A stretch of DNA of 64,000 bases, taken from Capsicum annuum (Eukaryota > Streptophyta > Magnoliopsida > Solanales > Solanaceae). The position numbers and the translations under genes are program-made. The stretch spans positions 335,281-399,280 of the forward strand of contig NW_025892616.1 in the NCBI RefSeq assembly GCF_002878395.1. The letters run 5' to 3'. This document shows positions 22,491-33,221 of this stretch, piece after piece. Under the pieces are notes generated by a model. That model was given only the letters and a program-made list of their open reading frames with translations. It was not told where the DNA came from and did not search any database. How positions within the stretch are numbered: the stretch's first letter is position 1; each line of letters opens with the position of its first letter.

Positions 22491-23600
22491 CTAAACATCA
22501 ACGCTCTGAATAGGGACTACAACTGCTAGGTCACCTACGCACTTCTTAAGCAAGGATACATGGAATATCGGATAAACTGAGGCTAAATCTAAAGGCAATT
22601 TGAGATCATAAGCTACCTTGCCTAAACGACTGAAAATCTTGAAGGGACCGACATAGCGGGGACTGAGTTTCCCTTTCTTGCCAAACCTCTTCACTCCCTT
22701 CATGGGAGAGATCCTGAGATAGACATAGTCATCAACCTCAAACTCAAGATTCTTTCTACAAATATCAGCATAAGACTTTTGTCAGCTTTGAGCAGCCTGG
22801 ATTCTCTCTCTGATCAACTGAACTTTCTCTAAGGCATAGAAAACCAAGTCAGGACCCATGACTGAGGCCTCACTAACTTCAAACCAACTAATTCAAGATC
22901 TACACCTCCTTCCATAGAGAACTTCGAATGGATCCATTTTAATACTGGAATGATAGCTATTATTATATACAAACTTAATCAAAGGCAAGTGGTCATCCCT
23001 ACTTCCCTTGAAATCAATTGCACACGCCCTTAGCATATCTTCAAGAGTCTGAATAGTTCTTTCTGCTTGACCAATTGTCTGAGGATAAAAGGATATACTT
23101 AGATGGAATTGGGTACCAAGACCCTTTTGGAATGCTTTCTAGAAGTGAGAGGTGAATAATAGATAATGGAACACCGTGTAATCTGACCAACTCCCAGACA
23201 TAGAGTTTGGCATAATCCTCGGCTAAATAAGAGGTATGAACTGGAAGGAAATGAGCTAACTTGGTTATCTTGTATACAATAACCCAAACAAAATCATGTT
23301 GATGATGAGTTTGAGGCAAACCCATCACGAAGTCCATATTCACTTCTTCCCACTTCCAAGTAGGAATGGTGAACTCCTGCATGGGTCCACTAGGCTTCTG
23401 ATTCTCTATCTTAACTTGTTGACATGTAGAGTACTTAACCACGAACTTTTCAACATCTCTCTTCATCCCACTCCACCAATATATTTCCCGCAGGTCGCGG
23501 TATATCATAGTGGCCCCTGGATGAATAGAGTATCGCGCACCATGCACTTCTACAAGAATCCACTGCTTTAAGTCATCTACAGACAACCCTGACAACGAAG
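22491..23600 (-). pseudogene. Integrase of element C, catalytic aspartate motif deleted
   Basis: Would insert the cDNA into host DNA. Going leftwards: HGARYSIHPG (His of the HHCC zinc fold) and VVKYSTCQQVK, where the first Cys of CxxC is Tyr. Then WKWEEVNMDFVMGLP with the first catalytic Asp, and FLPVHTSYLAEDYAKLY. The DRGTQF block with the second Asp should come next, but about 20 bp are missing near 23153-23156, so II runs straight into the THLSLLES frame. After the frame change, GQAERTIQTLEDML with the catalytic Glu (about 23030-23075) is readable. The C-terminal [17 protein letters not shown] block (22600-22690) is intact in one frame, and its continuation [13 protein letters not shown] follows. 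The integrase cannot have been active in this state. Confidence 0.85.
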
Positions 23601-24310
23601 AACCCCATCTCCCCCTTGGGAGAAAACCTCTACTCTATGATTCTGAACTGACTTTTTTTGCTTGACAAAGATAGGATCCCTGTCTTGATTTTTTCACCTC
23701 AAAAACTAAAGATGACTCTGAACTACTCTGAATACATACACCACCCTCCGAAGAATCGACTAAGCGAATACCTAGTCTAGTCAGCTGATGGATTTCCTGA
23801 GCTATCTTGTTCTTGTTGTCCTCGTAGTAAGAAACACTACCCATGGAGAGTCTACTGATAGCGTCAACCATAACATTGGCCTTTCCCAGATGGTAAAGGA
23901 CACTCATGTCATAATCTTTCAAAAGCTCTAACCACCTTCTCTGATAAAGATTGAGAACTTTCTGAGAAAAGACATATTGGAGACTCTTATGATCCGTGAA
24001 GAAATCTACATGAACTCCGTATAGATAATGCCTCCAAATCTTTAAGGCAAATACTACGGCTGCTAACTGAAGATCATGAGTAAGAGAATTCTTCTCACGA
24101 GGCTTTAACTGTTTGGAGGCATAGTCTATGACCTTACCATGCTGCATGAGGACACAACCTAAACCCACTCTGGATGCATCACAATATACCACGAACCCAT
24201 CTGAACCATCTGGAAAAGCTAGAACTGGAGCTGAGGTGAGTCGAGTTTTAAACTCTTGAAAACTCTTCTCACAAGGATCTGACCGCTAAAACTTAACCTT
24301 CTTCTGAGTC
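23601..24310 (-). pseudogene. RNase H domain and tether of element C
   Basis: An uninterrupted 185-codon frame (23635-24192) covers most of the domain: [15 protein letters not shown] with the first catalytic Asp, [38 protein letters not shown] with a second acidic position, and [27 protein letters not shown] at the end, where the usual VADALSR appears as VDAISR. The tether to the integrase follows ([16 protein letters not shown]). A stop ends the frame just left of the tether. It degraded the RNA template during reverse transcription. Confidence 0.88.
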
Positions 24311-25245
24311 AATTTGGACATGGAGGATGCAATAGAAGAAAATCCCTCGACAAACTGTCCGTAATAGCCAGCCAGTCCTAAGAAACTCCTGATATCTGAT
24401 ATAGATACGGAGCGAGGCCAGGTTCTTACCACTTCGATCTTATGAGGATATACTCTAATGCCATTACCAAAAATAATATGGCCAAGGAATGCTACTGATC
24501 TTAGCCAAAACTCATACTTACTGAATTTGTTGAATAGTTGGTAATCTCTGAGAGTCTAAAGAACAATCTTGAGATAGTCTGAATGTTCATGCTCTGTGCG
24601 AGAATAGACCAGGATATCATCTATGAAGACTATCATGAACATGTCCAAGTACAGCTTGAACACACGATTTATCAAGTCCATGAAAGCGGTTGGGGCATTG
24701 GTAAGACCAAAGGACATAACTAGAAACTCGAAGTGACCATACCGAGTACAGAAAACTATCTTCGGGATGTCATATTCTCTAACTCTGAGCTGATAGTAGC
24801 CTGATCTGAGGTCTATTTTGGAGAAATAACTAGAACCCTGAAGTTGGTCAAATAAGTCATCTATTCTGGGAAGAGGATACTTATTATTGAATGTAACTTT
24901 GTTGAGCTGACGGTAATCAATACACATCCTAAGAGAACCATCTTTCTTGTGCACGAATAAGACTAATGCACCCCATGGGGATACACTGGGCCTAATAAAT
25001 CCCTTATCTAAGAGATCCTTCAACTGATCTTTCAGTTCCTTGAGTTCTACTGATGCCATTCTGTATGGAAGAATAGAAATAAGCCAAGTATCTAGAATAA
25101 GGTCAATGCCAAAGTCTATTTCCCTTTCGAGGGGAATGCCTGGAAGATCTTCAAGAAACACGTCTGAATACTCATTTACAACTGGGACTGATTCAAGACT
25201 AGGAGATTCGGAACTGGAATCTTTAATATGCACTAGATGATACAC
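24311..25245 (-). pseudogene. Reverse transcriptase of element C
   Basis: The 229-codon open stretch 24556-25245 is the longest in the window and carries most of the fingers and palm: [63 protein letters not shown] with the first catalytic Asp, [20 protein letters not shown], and FIDDILVYS with the DD pair at 24616-24621. A stop ends it; the thumb (FLGHIIFGNGIRV, SFLGLAGYYGQFVEGFS) continues leftwards to about 24310 with one more stop. The order and the FIDDIL form are typical of Ty3/gypsy chromoviruses. Confidence 0.92.
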
Positions 25246-25680
25246 ACACCCCTTAGAAATTATTTTACTTGCCCGAAGGTAGGAAATAAGCTAACCCCTG
25301 AAAGATGAAGTACTACCCTTCCACTCTAGGATGGGATCATTCGGGAACTAAAACTAAAATACCCTAGTTCTGCAGTCGACTGTGGCATAGTAGGAATGAA
25401 GCCAATCCATGCCGAGACTGACAGCAAAATCAGTCATCTCTAACTCGACTAAATCTACTGACGTGGCTTTTTGAAATATCATAACTGGGAAGTTCCTATA
25501 CACCCCCCGAGGTATGATGGTTTTACCCACTAGGGTAGAGACTGGAAAGGGCTCTGCTAAAATGTTAGGATTGATTCTGAAATTGTCTGCTATATAAAGA
25601 GTAACAAAAGACAAGGATGCACCTAGATCTAGCGAAGCATAAACATGAACATGGAAAATCTGTAACGTACCAGTAACGAC
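25246..25680 (-). pseudogene. Aspartic protease of element C
   Basis: Cleaves the gag-pol precursor. On the minus strand, VHVYASLDLGASLSFVTLYIAD (about 25580-25650) holds the catalytic-triplet position, where the DPG/DSG expected in this family reads DLG. GVYRNFPVMIF and ELEMTDFAVSLGMDWLHSYYATVDCRTR (25360-25500) follow; LGMDWL is the family's second conserved block. A stop near 25354 separates it from the linker to RT. Confidence 0.82.
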
Positions 25681-25719
25681 ATCAGAAGAATTTTCCTGAT
25701 CCTGTTGGGTCTGAAGAGC

Positions 25720-26849
25720 ATAGAGTCTGTTTGGGCGTTGCCCACTAGTAGCACTAGAAGCGGCACTCTGCTGATTTGGGCAACTGGACTAGGCTGTGGA
25801 GCAATTCTGCTGACCCTGTAGACCTAACTATGGACACTCTCTAATCCTGTGTCCTGGCTTACCACAACTGAAACAAACATCGCTACCAGCTCTACAGGTA
25901 CCCTTGTGGTTCTTACCACAAGTCTGACACAGGAGATTAGTTCAGGCACTGCTGACACTACTCTGAGACTTAGAGCCTGGTGCTCGATCTCTATTTCTGT
26001 CTATCAATTTTGGCATTGGGTCACAGGCGGAGAAAGATGCTAGAATTTTTGTCTTAGGATGAAACTGTGAACGGTTTCCTCCTTCTTATTTTAGTTGAGC
26101 AAAACTGAAACTGCCTGACCTTGCTCTCTTATTCTGCCTCTCCCTAATCCTAATCTTCTTCTCTTCTATTTTTTCAGCATGATTCGTGAGCCTGGCTAAA
26201 GTCATATCAATGTTCAGCATCACAGACCTACACTCATTTACAATACTATCACTCACCCCTGACACAAACTTGCTCATTTTAGCCCTATTGTCTACAACTA
26301 TATGAAGGGCATATCTGGCTAGGTGAGTAAATCTGAGAGAATACTCCTTAACCATCATATTTCCCTACCTGAGGTTGATGAACTCTATAATTTTTTCCTC
26401 TTTCAGATCTTGGGGAAAGAATCTATCTAAGAAAGTCGTGACAAATTCCTTCCACTCTACAGGACTTGCATCCTCTAACCTCTCGGACTTCCACTGTTTG
26501 TACGAAGTGTGAGCAACATCTTGTAACTGGTATACGACTAACTCAGCACTCTGATAAAAAGTAACTCCCATGATGTCTATGACCTTCTGGACTTGGTCAA
26601 TGAATTCCTGAGGGTCTTCATCAGACTTAGACCCAAATAAAAAGGAAGGGTTCATTCGGGTGAAGTCCCAAATCCTAGCTACGGCTGGGTTGGCCACTGG
26701 ATTGGCTGGAATAACTGGTAGTCATTCAGTTTGGGTAGCCAAAGACTGAACAAGTTGATGAATGCAACCCTAAAATCCACATGAGAAACATGTTCACCCA
26801 AAGGATCTTCGGGCTGAGGAGCTGGTTGGTTTCTTCTCTTTGGAGGCAT
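25720..26849 (-). pseudogene. gag of element C with CCHC zinc knuckle
   Basis: Starts at ATG 26849 (MPPKRRNQPAPQPEDP), the same N-terminus as A2. A frameshift near 26700 leads into the capsid core (DFTRMNPSFLFGSKSDEDPQEF, DVAHTSYKQWKSERL, FLDRFFPQDLKEEK, INLR). A TAG stop (about 26359) replaces the Gln of INLRQGNM that A2 retains. The core resumes with MMVKEYSLRFTHLARYA and RLTNHAEKIEEKK. The nucleic-acid-binding knuckle CFSCGKPGHRIREC (CX2CX4HX4C) is intact at about 25836-25880. It forms the particle that packages the RNA. Confidence 0.88.
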
Positions 26850-27052
26850 ATTCTAAAATAAGAGAAGAACATATTAGACTAAGAGTTTGACTTGAGATTA
26901 TGCTTACTAGCATAATATGAATACCAAAAGAAGGGAAACTATTCCTAAAACACCTTATAGCCTCTTGCACATAAATGTGGTGCACAACACACCCATGCAC
27001 AAGACTCTGCTAGATGCGGATTTCAAACTTTCTAGGACTCTGTTGAACCTTA

Positions 27053-27065
27053 GGCTCTCATACCA
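27053..27065 (-). promoter_or_regulatory. Primer-binding site (initiator Met tRNA) of element C
   Basis: Minus strand TGGTATGAGAGCC, one mismatch to TGGTATCAGAGCC, four bases from the 5' LTR end at 27070. Confidence 0.88.
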
Positions 27066-29172
27066 AGTTTGTAATGCCCCGATTTTCTGAACCAAATTGC
27101 TACACGGTGCCCATGATCCTGAGGGACCACAAGCTAATCCATGACTGATATATGTACCTGTATACTACAATATGTGATATAATAATACGAAAAACATAAA
27201 CAATAGGCCATAAGGTTCAACTGTATAGAATATCTGACAAATCATAACTCTATATGGGGTAACGAATACCCAAAACAACTAAAATCTGAATCAAATTTGA
27301 GCTAAATCAAAAAGCCTCTAAATACTATCTAAAGAAGGAGTTGAAGGAACATGTCTCCAACTAACTCTGTCTAGCAAAACTGAACTGAATTAATAAATGT
27401 AATAAATAATATCATACTCGAATGGATAAGGACTGACTGCAACTCTACGACTGGAATGCTACTGCTACTGCTGATTTGGAGCTCGTATCTGTGAACCTAT
27501 GGTGTATCATGAAAGAAAGCAACATAGCATAAATGCGTCAGTACAACAGGGAGTACTGAGTATATGAGTGAGTTAGGCTAAATGCAATGCATGAACGATG
27601 CTAACAGACTGACTGATATAAATATAAGAGTGCAAACATGCATACGTAGTAACTGAGATCATGATTACGTGATATCTAGATCTGGACACTAATACATGAT
27701 CTACTGATATCTAGCATGACAATTACTAAAATTCTGATAACATAGATGACTATGTCTGACAGTCCTAAATCTAATGGAACTATCTGTGTTCTGTTCTGTA
27801 ACTGAATTTACTGTATCTGGCAGTTCTGATATACTAAAATCTGAAGAACTATCTAAGTTCTTTTACTGAGATTGGTACTGAAACCGTGGGAGGTAGTTGT
27901 TTGACCGACATACCCCAATAACACATATAGCTAAGTTGGGGTCCAATCTCAGCCCCGACTGGAAGGGTGTCAATACCGCGCCACTGGTAAGGACAGCTAT
28001 GAGTGACCCTTAGATGGCAGGTACTTAAAATGAGAATGGTGGGAACCCTAAAATGATGGACTAAGCCACCTCATCAACCCTAATCTAACAGGTTATGATG
28101 TCTCAACCTACGCTGGCTACGTAGTTCTTGAACACAAGGTTGATTACTAAGAATAACACCCTAAACTGGCAGGTGAGTTCCCATCCTTGGGTTCACTCGG
28201 TGCTAACTCCTACTCCCATCTAAAGAGACTGAATGTGATTTAACTGACGGTACATAGATTGAGTAACTGACTTCTGTTGACTGATTAGTGCTACTATCTG
28301 AGAATTAACTAAGATCATGAGATTTCTGAGGTTTCGTGAGTCACATGCCCGACTAAGTTCTATAGATCATGGCTTGACTGAGATTATCATGATAACATGA
28401 CATGGCTCTAGGCACACAACTATATTTTTTAGGTATAAGTACCCCCAGGACTCAATGAAAGGAAACTGACACACATGACTGACTTGATCGTAAGAGTAGA
28501 GTCCACAATTTACCATATCATGAGTAGGGAATTTCACACTAAGAATAGTTCTCAACATCTTATACATGGAAAGGAAATTCATACAATATGTGTATACTTG
28601 CATACATTCAATATCATGGTCAATCCATATCACAACAACAACGCATATCACTCACATGGAATTTATGGGAAATCGTAAAGCATAGAGCATGGACTTGTCA
28701 TTTAAGCACTATTAAATCATGGGACATGAATTCTGTCATCCTAGGCATATTATCAAACACTTTGCATGCATTTTTTTAGCTTAAGTGTGTTCATGAATTT
28801 CACCATATTAAGCCACATAAGGATGATGGGTTTCAACTAACAAATATATATACTTTATGAAATCGCCTTTAGATATCATCTTGAAACTTTAACAACTATC
28901 ATCAACATGTACATGCTCATATCACAACAAAAAAATTACAAAATAATATTTAAAACATGATTCTTGAGCTCTATGAATGAAATGGATTCATAGATGTACA
29001 CTACGTGTACCTAACTCAAGGTTCTTGATGTTTTTGAACTTGAAGGATTTGAAATCCTTTGATATTTTAAGAAGATTGGTTCTTGTTCTTGGAGATTAAA
29101 TTTAGAGAGAAACCCTAATTTTGGTTTGTGAAATAATAATGAGCAAAATGGCTGAATTCGGACTCATCTGGG

Positions 29173-29180
29173 TATATATA
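29173..29180 (-). promoter_or_regulatory. TATA box of C 5' LTR
   Basis: TATATATA within GGGTATATATAGG, followed on the minus strand by the R-like stretch with AGAGAGAAACCCTAA on the plus strand (29103-29117). Confidence 0.6.
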
Positions 29181-29254
29181 GGTGAGAGATAAGTGACCAA
29201 AATACCTCTGTTAAAATAATCTGGAAGTAAACTGAATGTGGTGTATGACGACCC

Positions 29255-29485
29255 GAATGACGGTCCGTCAGGAACTTGATGATCCGTTATTTTGACCGTC
29301 ATATGTAGACCAGAAATGGGGTTCACTGGATAAGAGTTGACGGCCTGGATAATGGTCCATCAAAAATCTGACGATCCGTCAACTCGTCCATCAATCTCTA
29401 TCCAGAAAGTGGCTCTACTACCTTCGCTGTGATAGTCAAAGTGGTGTTCCATCACTTGTTTGGCAGTCCATCAACTTGGATGTTG
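29255..29485 (-). repeat. GGTCCGTCA palindromic motif cluster (C 5' LTR)
   Basis: GACGGTCCGTCA (about 29260), ATGGTCCATCA (29353-29363), GACGATCCGTCAACTCG (29370), CAGTCCATCAAC (29464) and other diverged copies, matching the 3' LTR cluster position by position. Confidence 0.75.
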
Positions 29486-29712
29486 CATCTGGGCGTTTTG
29501 GTCAGTTTTGAGTAAAACATCCATAACTTCCTCGTATGGTGTCGGATTTAGACAAAATTGATATCGTTAGAAAGCTAACTCAATTTTCCACATGATAGAA
29601 AGTTGAAATCTCATAAATACCACAGGTATAAAAATATATTTGTCTTTCAAATAAAGTACTAGCATCTTTGAGATGATTTCTAGCTAGTAATAAGCACGGG
29701 TATTGCAGTAAT

Positions 29713-30872
29713 ACATATTGGTCTTCAGTCTAGACTCTTCAGTTATTTGAGGTGGATTTCCTAAGAGTTCTGAGCTGAGTATGGGAGTAGTATTTAGCAT
29801 TGAGTTGGGTATAATTCTGGGGTCTCATACCCCAAAACTACATGCCACCGTAGGACTTAGATTTATGGGCCCGAGGCCGAGATAGTGATCACTCAGTTGA
29901 GGTTATACTCCCTAGCAAGAGTATGAAGACTCTCCTCAATATGACATTTCTTTCTTAGAAATAAAATACGTTGGAATCCATGTAGTTTACATGATTTATG
30001 TTTGTTAGAAGAAACTCTCGAGTGTCCAAAGTTATATAATTTCAAGAGTTATAGAGTTCTTAAGTCTTAAAGTTTCAAAGAGTTCTGAGTCCTTGAGTTT
30101 CAAAGAAATTTTACTCTCCATGAGATAAAGGTATGAGTTTGAAAGCAGTGTCTAAAGTTCCTTTAGCCTTCAAGTATTGAGAATAAGATGGAGAATACAG
30201 ATTTTAGAAGTAAATAGAATGACTCACGAGATTTGTACTGTATGCTTCATTATACATGATTTATGATATTCAGATTTCAGCTTTTACTCAAGCTATGTGA
30301 GTCATTTATATCAGCATACAGATTTTCTATAAAGATTGATGATATTGTTTACTTAGTACATCACACCCCCATATACTCAGTACATCCTCAAAGAGCTAAT
30401 CCACATATATATATCTATGTGCTACATTATCTCATAATATAGGTACAAGTTGTAGTATGTGCAGTCAAAATCAGATAGTTGTAGATTCCAGCCTGCAGAT
30501 GATGAGTCCTCCTATTTCGGGGACTTTAGTTAGATTTACTATTGTTCGTTACTTTCTTATTCTTATGTATTGATTAGTGATTGTTAGGGTCGCGTCCTTG
30601 CTATCTATAGTCAGTATTAGTAGAGGCTTCATAGACAGTCAGTAGAGTTAATGTATTCAGTTTCAGTTTTCATTGTAAAAGCAGAGTTATAATCATGTGA
30701 ATTCAGTTTTGTATTGATCAGATTCAGAAAACAGTTATCTTCCGATGATATTTTACAAATTTATGTGTTTTATTCAGTTGCTTATGAGTTTGCTAGTAAA
30801 AGGGTTAGCTTGGTGTCACTTGTGACCCTAAGCACCTTGTGACGTCTCGAGACCCATTTTCGGGGTGTTACA
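29713..30872 (+). mobile_element. Solo LTR B, 3' part
   Basis: Completes LTR B after element C and ends CGGGGTGTTACA at 30872. It is followed by ACCTG (30873-30877), which matches 18008-18012. No primer site follows, so B is a solo LTR. Its GGTTAGCTTGGTGTCACTTGTGACC block is shared with LTR K. Confidence 0.88.
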
Positions 30873-30877
30873 ACCTG

Positions 30878-31612
30878 CAAGATGATAGACAAGAAAAGAG
30901 AAATAGGAAACCACAAAAATATACCAATACGATTATTGACAGCACAACAATGGCACCACACGAATCTACAACAGTCAAAAATGCTATAAATAAAAATTTA
31001 TTAACGTAAATAGTTTTTACATAGAATCATTTAATTTTTCATCTTCCAATAAGTACCTTATCTTATTTTAAGATTACTATTCACTTTTTTGTGAAGAGTT
31101 ATTTTTAAATATCTTTCACGCAACCTCATAATGCAAGTATTATTTTACCCTATCATTTAATAGAAGTTAAACCACATGTTAAAATATATTAACATCCAAT
31201 CAACCATTTCTTCTTTTTTGTTTGTACTGAATAATACTTTTTAGCATTGATAACAATATTTTTAGTCAAATATTCTTAATGTACGATTCTACTTATTAGT
31301 AAGTGAAATCTCTCATCTGATAATTAAATTATTTATCCAAAAATTCCATGAATAGGTAAAATTAAATATTGTAGTTAGGTATTTATATCAATTGATGAAT
31401 TGTTAATATTTATTTCTTTTTGATGAACTAATTAAAAAGGAAAAATATTTTTGTTTGAAAAGTTTTTTAAGGATTTATTTGGATACAAATATAATCCAAA
31501 TTGACTAAAGTTTCGAATAGATTAATTTAAAATATGCTCAACTTGAATCATAATAGATTTTCTTAGTCCTTACCTACAGGCTATATATGCATCGGATCAA
31601 ATATGCATTATA
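30878..31612. other. AT-rich interval, no gene seen
   Basis: The other side of the site hit by LTR B, so it is the continuation of 17351-18007. It is very AT-rich with no recognisable domain or repeat. It may be LINE leader or older host DNA. Confidence 0.4.
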
Positions 31613-33221
31613 CTATAACGATCCTTTTCGATGTTATGATATTTTCTAACCTATAAAAATTTGGGTTAAGTTTTTTCCGAATGAAAATTTTTGAAATTCA
31701 AGGCTAGGCTAGTTTGAAAGAATTCCTAGTGTCTTGTGGTATAGGTATAATCTGATAATGAATAGGTTATGATTGTGATTTGAGACCATAAGATTATATC
31801 TAATAGATGAAGGAGTTTATAGAAACTTTTTAAATTGAATTTGGGTTAATAGAACATCAAATATAATGGTTGGAGTAAAGGGGTTTGTTCGGGATATAAA
31901 AATCTTAAAGTGTGTTGAGAAATTTATAAAATATAGGACTGCTGGATGTTGTACCTTGTCGAGGATGCTATAGCGGGAAGTAGGACACTACTATAAGCTC
32001 GCTATAGCGGAAATCAATATCGACTAGTCTTGTGATATAAGGCAGTTCCTGCTATAACGAGGGCCCTATAGCAAGAATTGGACCACTAAGTGGGCTACGC
32101 GCAGTAAAGAGCAGTTTTCTAGATTAAAATGTTATTTTCATTTCAATGTTGCACAAGTCAACATAGGGAAAGAGAAGTGGTAATTTTTGGAGATTTTAGT
32201 CATCTTTCTCCATTAAGGTAAGTTCTTCCATCAATCTAACACTCATTTGATTCTAAAATCCTTATAATAATATTAGATTGATCATGGTGAAGGCTGAAAA
32301 TTAACATAGGAGGAATTTTGTGTTGTAAAGTGAATTAAGAGGTTGAATCACGTAGATTTGAATTACTGTTGATAGATTATGTATATAGGACTAGAAATTG
32401 ATCTAAACAATCCTAATATAGAGATTTTGAGAAGATTGAAGGGTAGAAACCTTCAGAATGGAACGTGTCTTAAAATTAATAAAGTTAGGTTATAATGCCT
32501 AAAATTGATAGAACACTGGTTGAATTTTTATTTGATTGTTATTGTATTATTGGTATTGTCAGACCGATATACAATTGAGCAACAAGAAAAGGCAAGACAA
32601 TTGCGGTATCATGCATTCTATTGTAGTTGATCATCACCTAGTAGGCTAGGTTAAAATGTAGTAGCAGACATTGGTTGAAAAGCATAAATATGATATAGAT
32701 TGATGGGATATTTTATGTTTAGGCCTATGAGTATGGTGTTTGGTTGGATAAAGATGGTAACTAAGATAACTATTATTCAACTCGGTGAATTATAAATGGG
32801 TTATGGATCTCTTGTTGATATCTATGTATTTGTATGTCATATGTGGTAAGAATGCAAGAATATGTGTTAGTACTCCATGCAAGTGAATTCTGGGAATATA
32901 TATTAAAATCGATCCATTGTGGAAATAGTGATAGGTTAGAAGTAGTGAAGAAATTCGATTAATTATCATATAGAAAAGATGGAAATTGAGGATTTAATGG
33001 TGTTGTAGCTAAGGATGAATTATGAAAGTGTGACAGTATGCACAAATGTACAAATATATATGAACTGAAGTTAAAAACTCAAGTTGATTAATATGTGTAT
33101 GTTAGCTGATTCTACTTGTTGCAACACATGCCATTGTATGTTGAACATCTAGAATAAATTTACAAGTTGGTTTGATCACCAATAATTTATGCCAAAGTCC
33201 TTGTTTTGATATGCATCATCA
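31613..33221 (+). mobile_element. LTR-like fragment I (plus strand)
   Basis: Begins near TATAACGATCCTTTTCG (compare TGTAACGACCC-type LTR starts) and carries a CTATAGCG motif cluster (31960-32075: GCTATAGCGGGAAG, CTCGCTATAGCGG, GCTATAACGAGGG). An R-like stretch follows. No coding sequence and no clear 3' end; it meets the opposite-facing LTR J near 33222. Assignment rests on layout only. Confidence 0.4.

Larger units (their letters stand above)
19317..29707 (-). mobile_element. Structurally complete Ty3/gypsy chromovirus C (Tekay/Del-like), nested in LTR B
   Basis: 10391 bp on the minus strand with two LTRs (27070-29707 is 5', 19317-21932 is 3'), a primer site, a polypurine tract and a gag-PR-RT-RH-INT-chromodomain order. 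It is flanked by a perfect 5-bp duplication GTAAT (19312-19316 and 29708-29712). The two LTRs are easily alignable but differ at many positions (by eye roughly one base in eight to ten in the first 200 bp), so the insertion is old. Every coding block carries stops or frameshifts. It interrupts solo LTR B, so it inserted after B. Confidence 0.93.
27070..29707 (-). mobile_element. 5' LTR of element C
   Basis: 2638 bp. On the plus strand it runs from TGTAATGCCCC to GGGTATTGCA, where TACA has decayed to TGCA. It is the partner of 19317-21932. The GGTCCGTCA cluster (29255-29485) and the TATA box (29173-29180) drive transcription leftwards. Confidence 0.9.
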
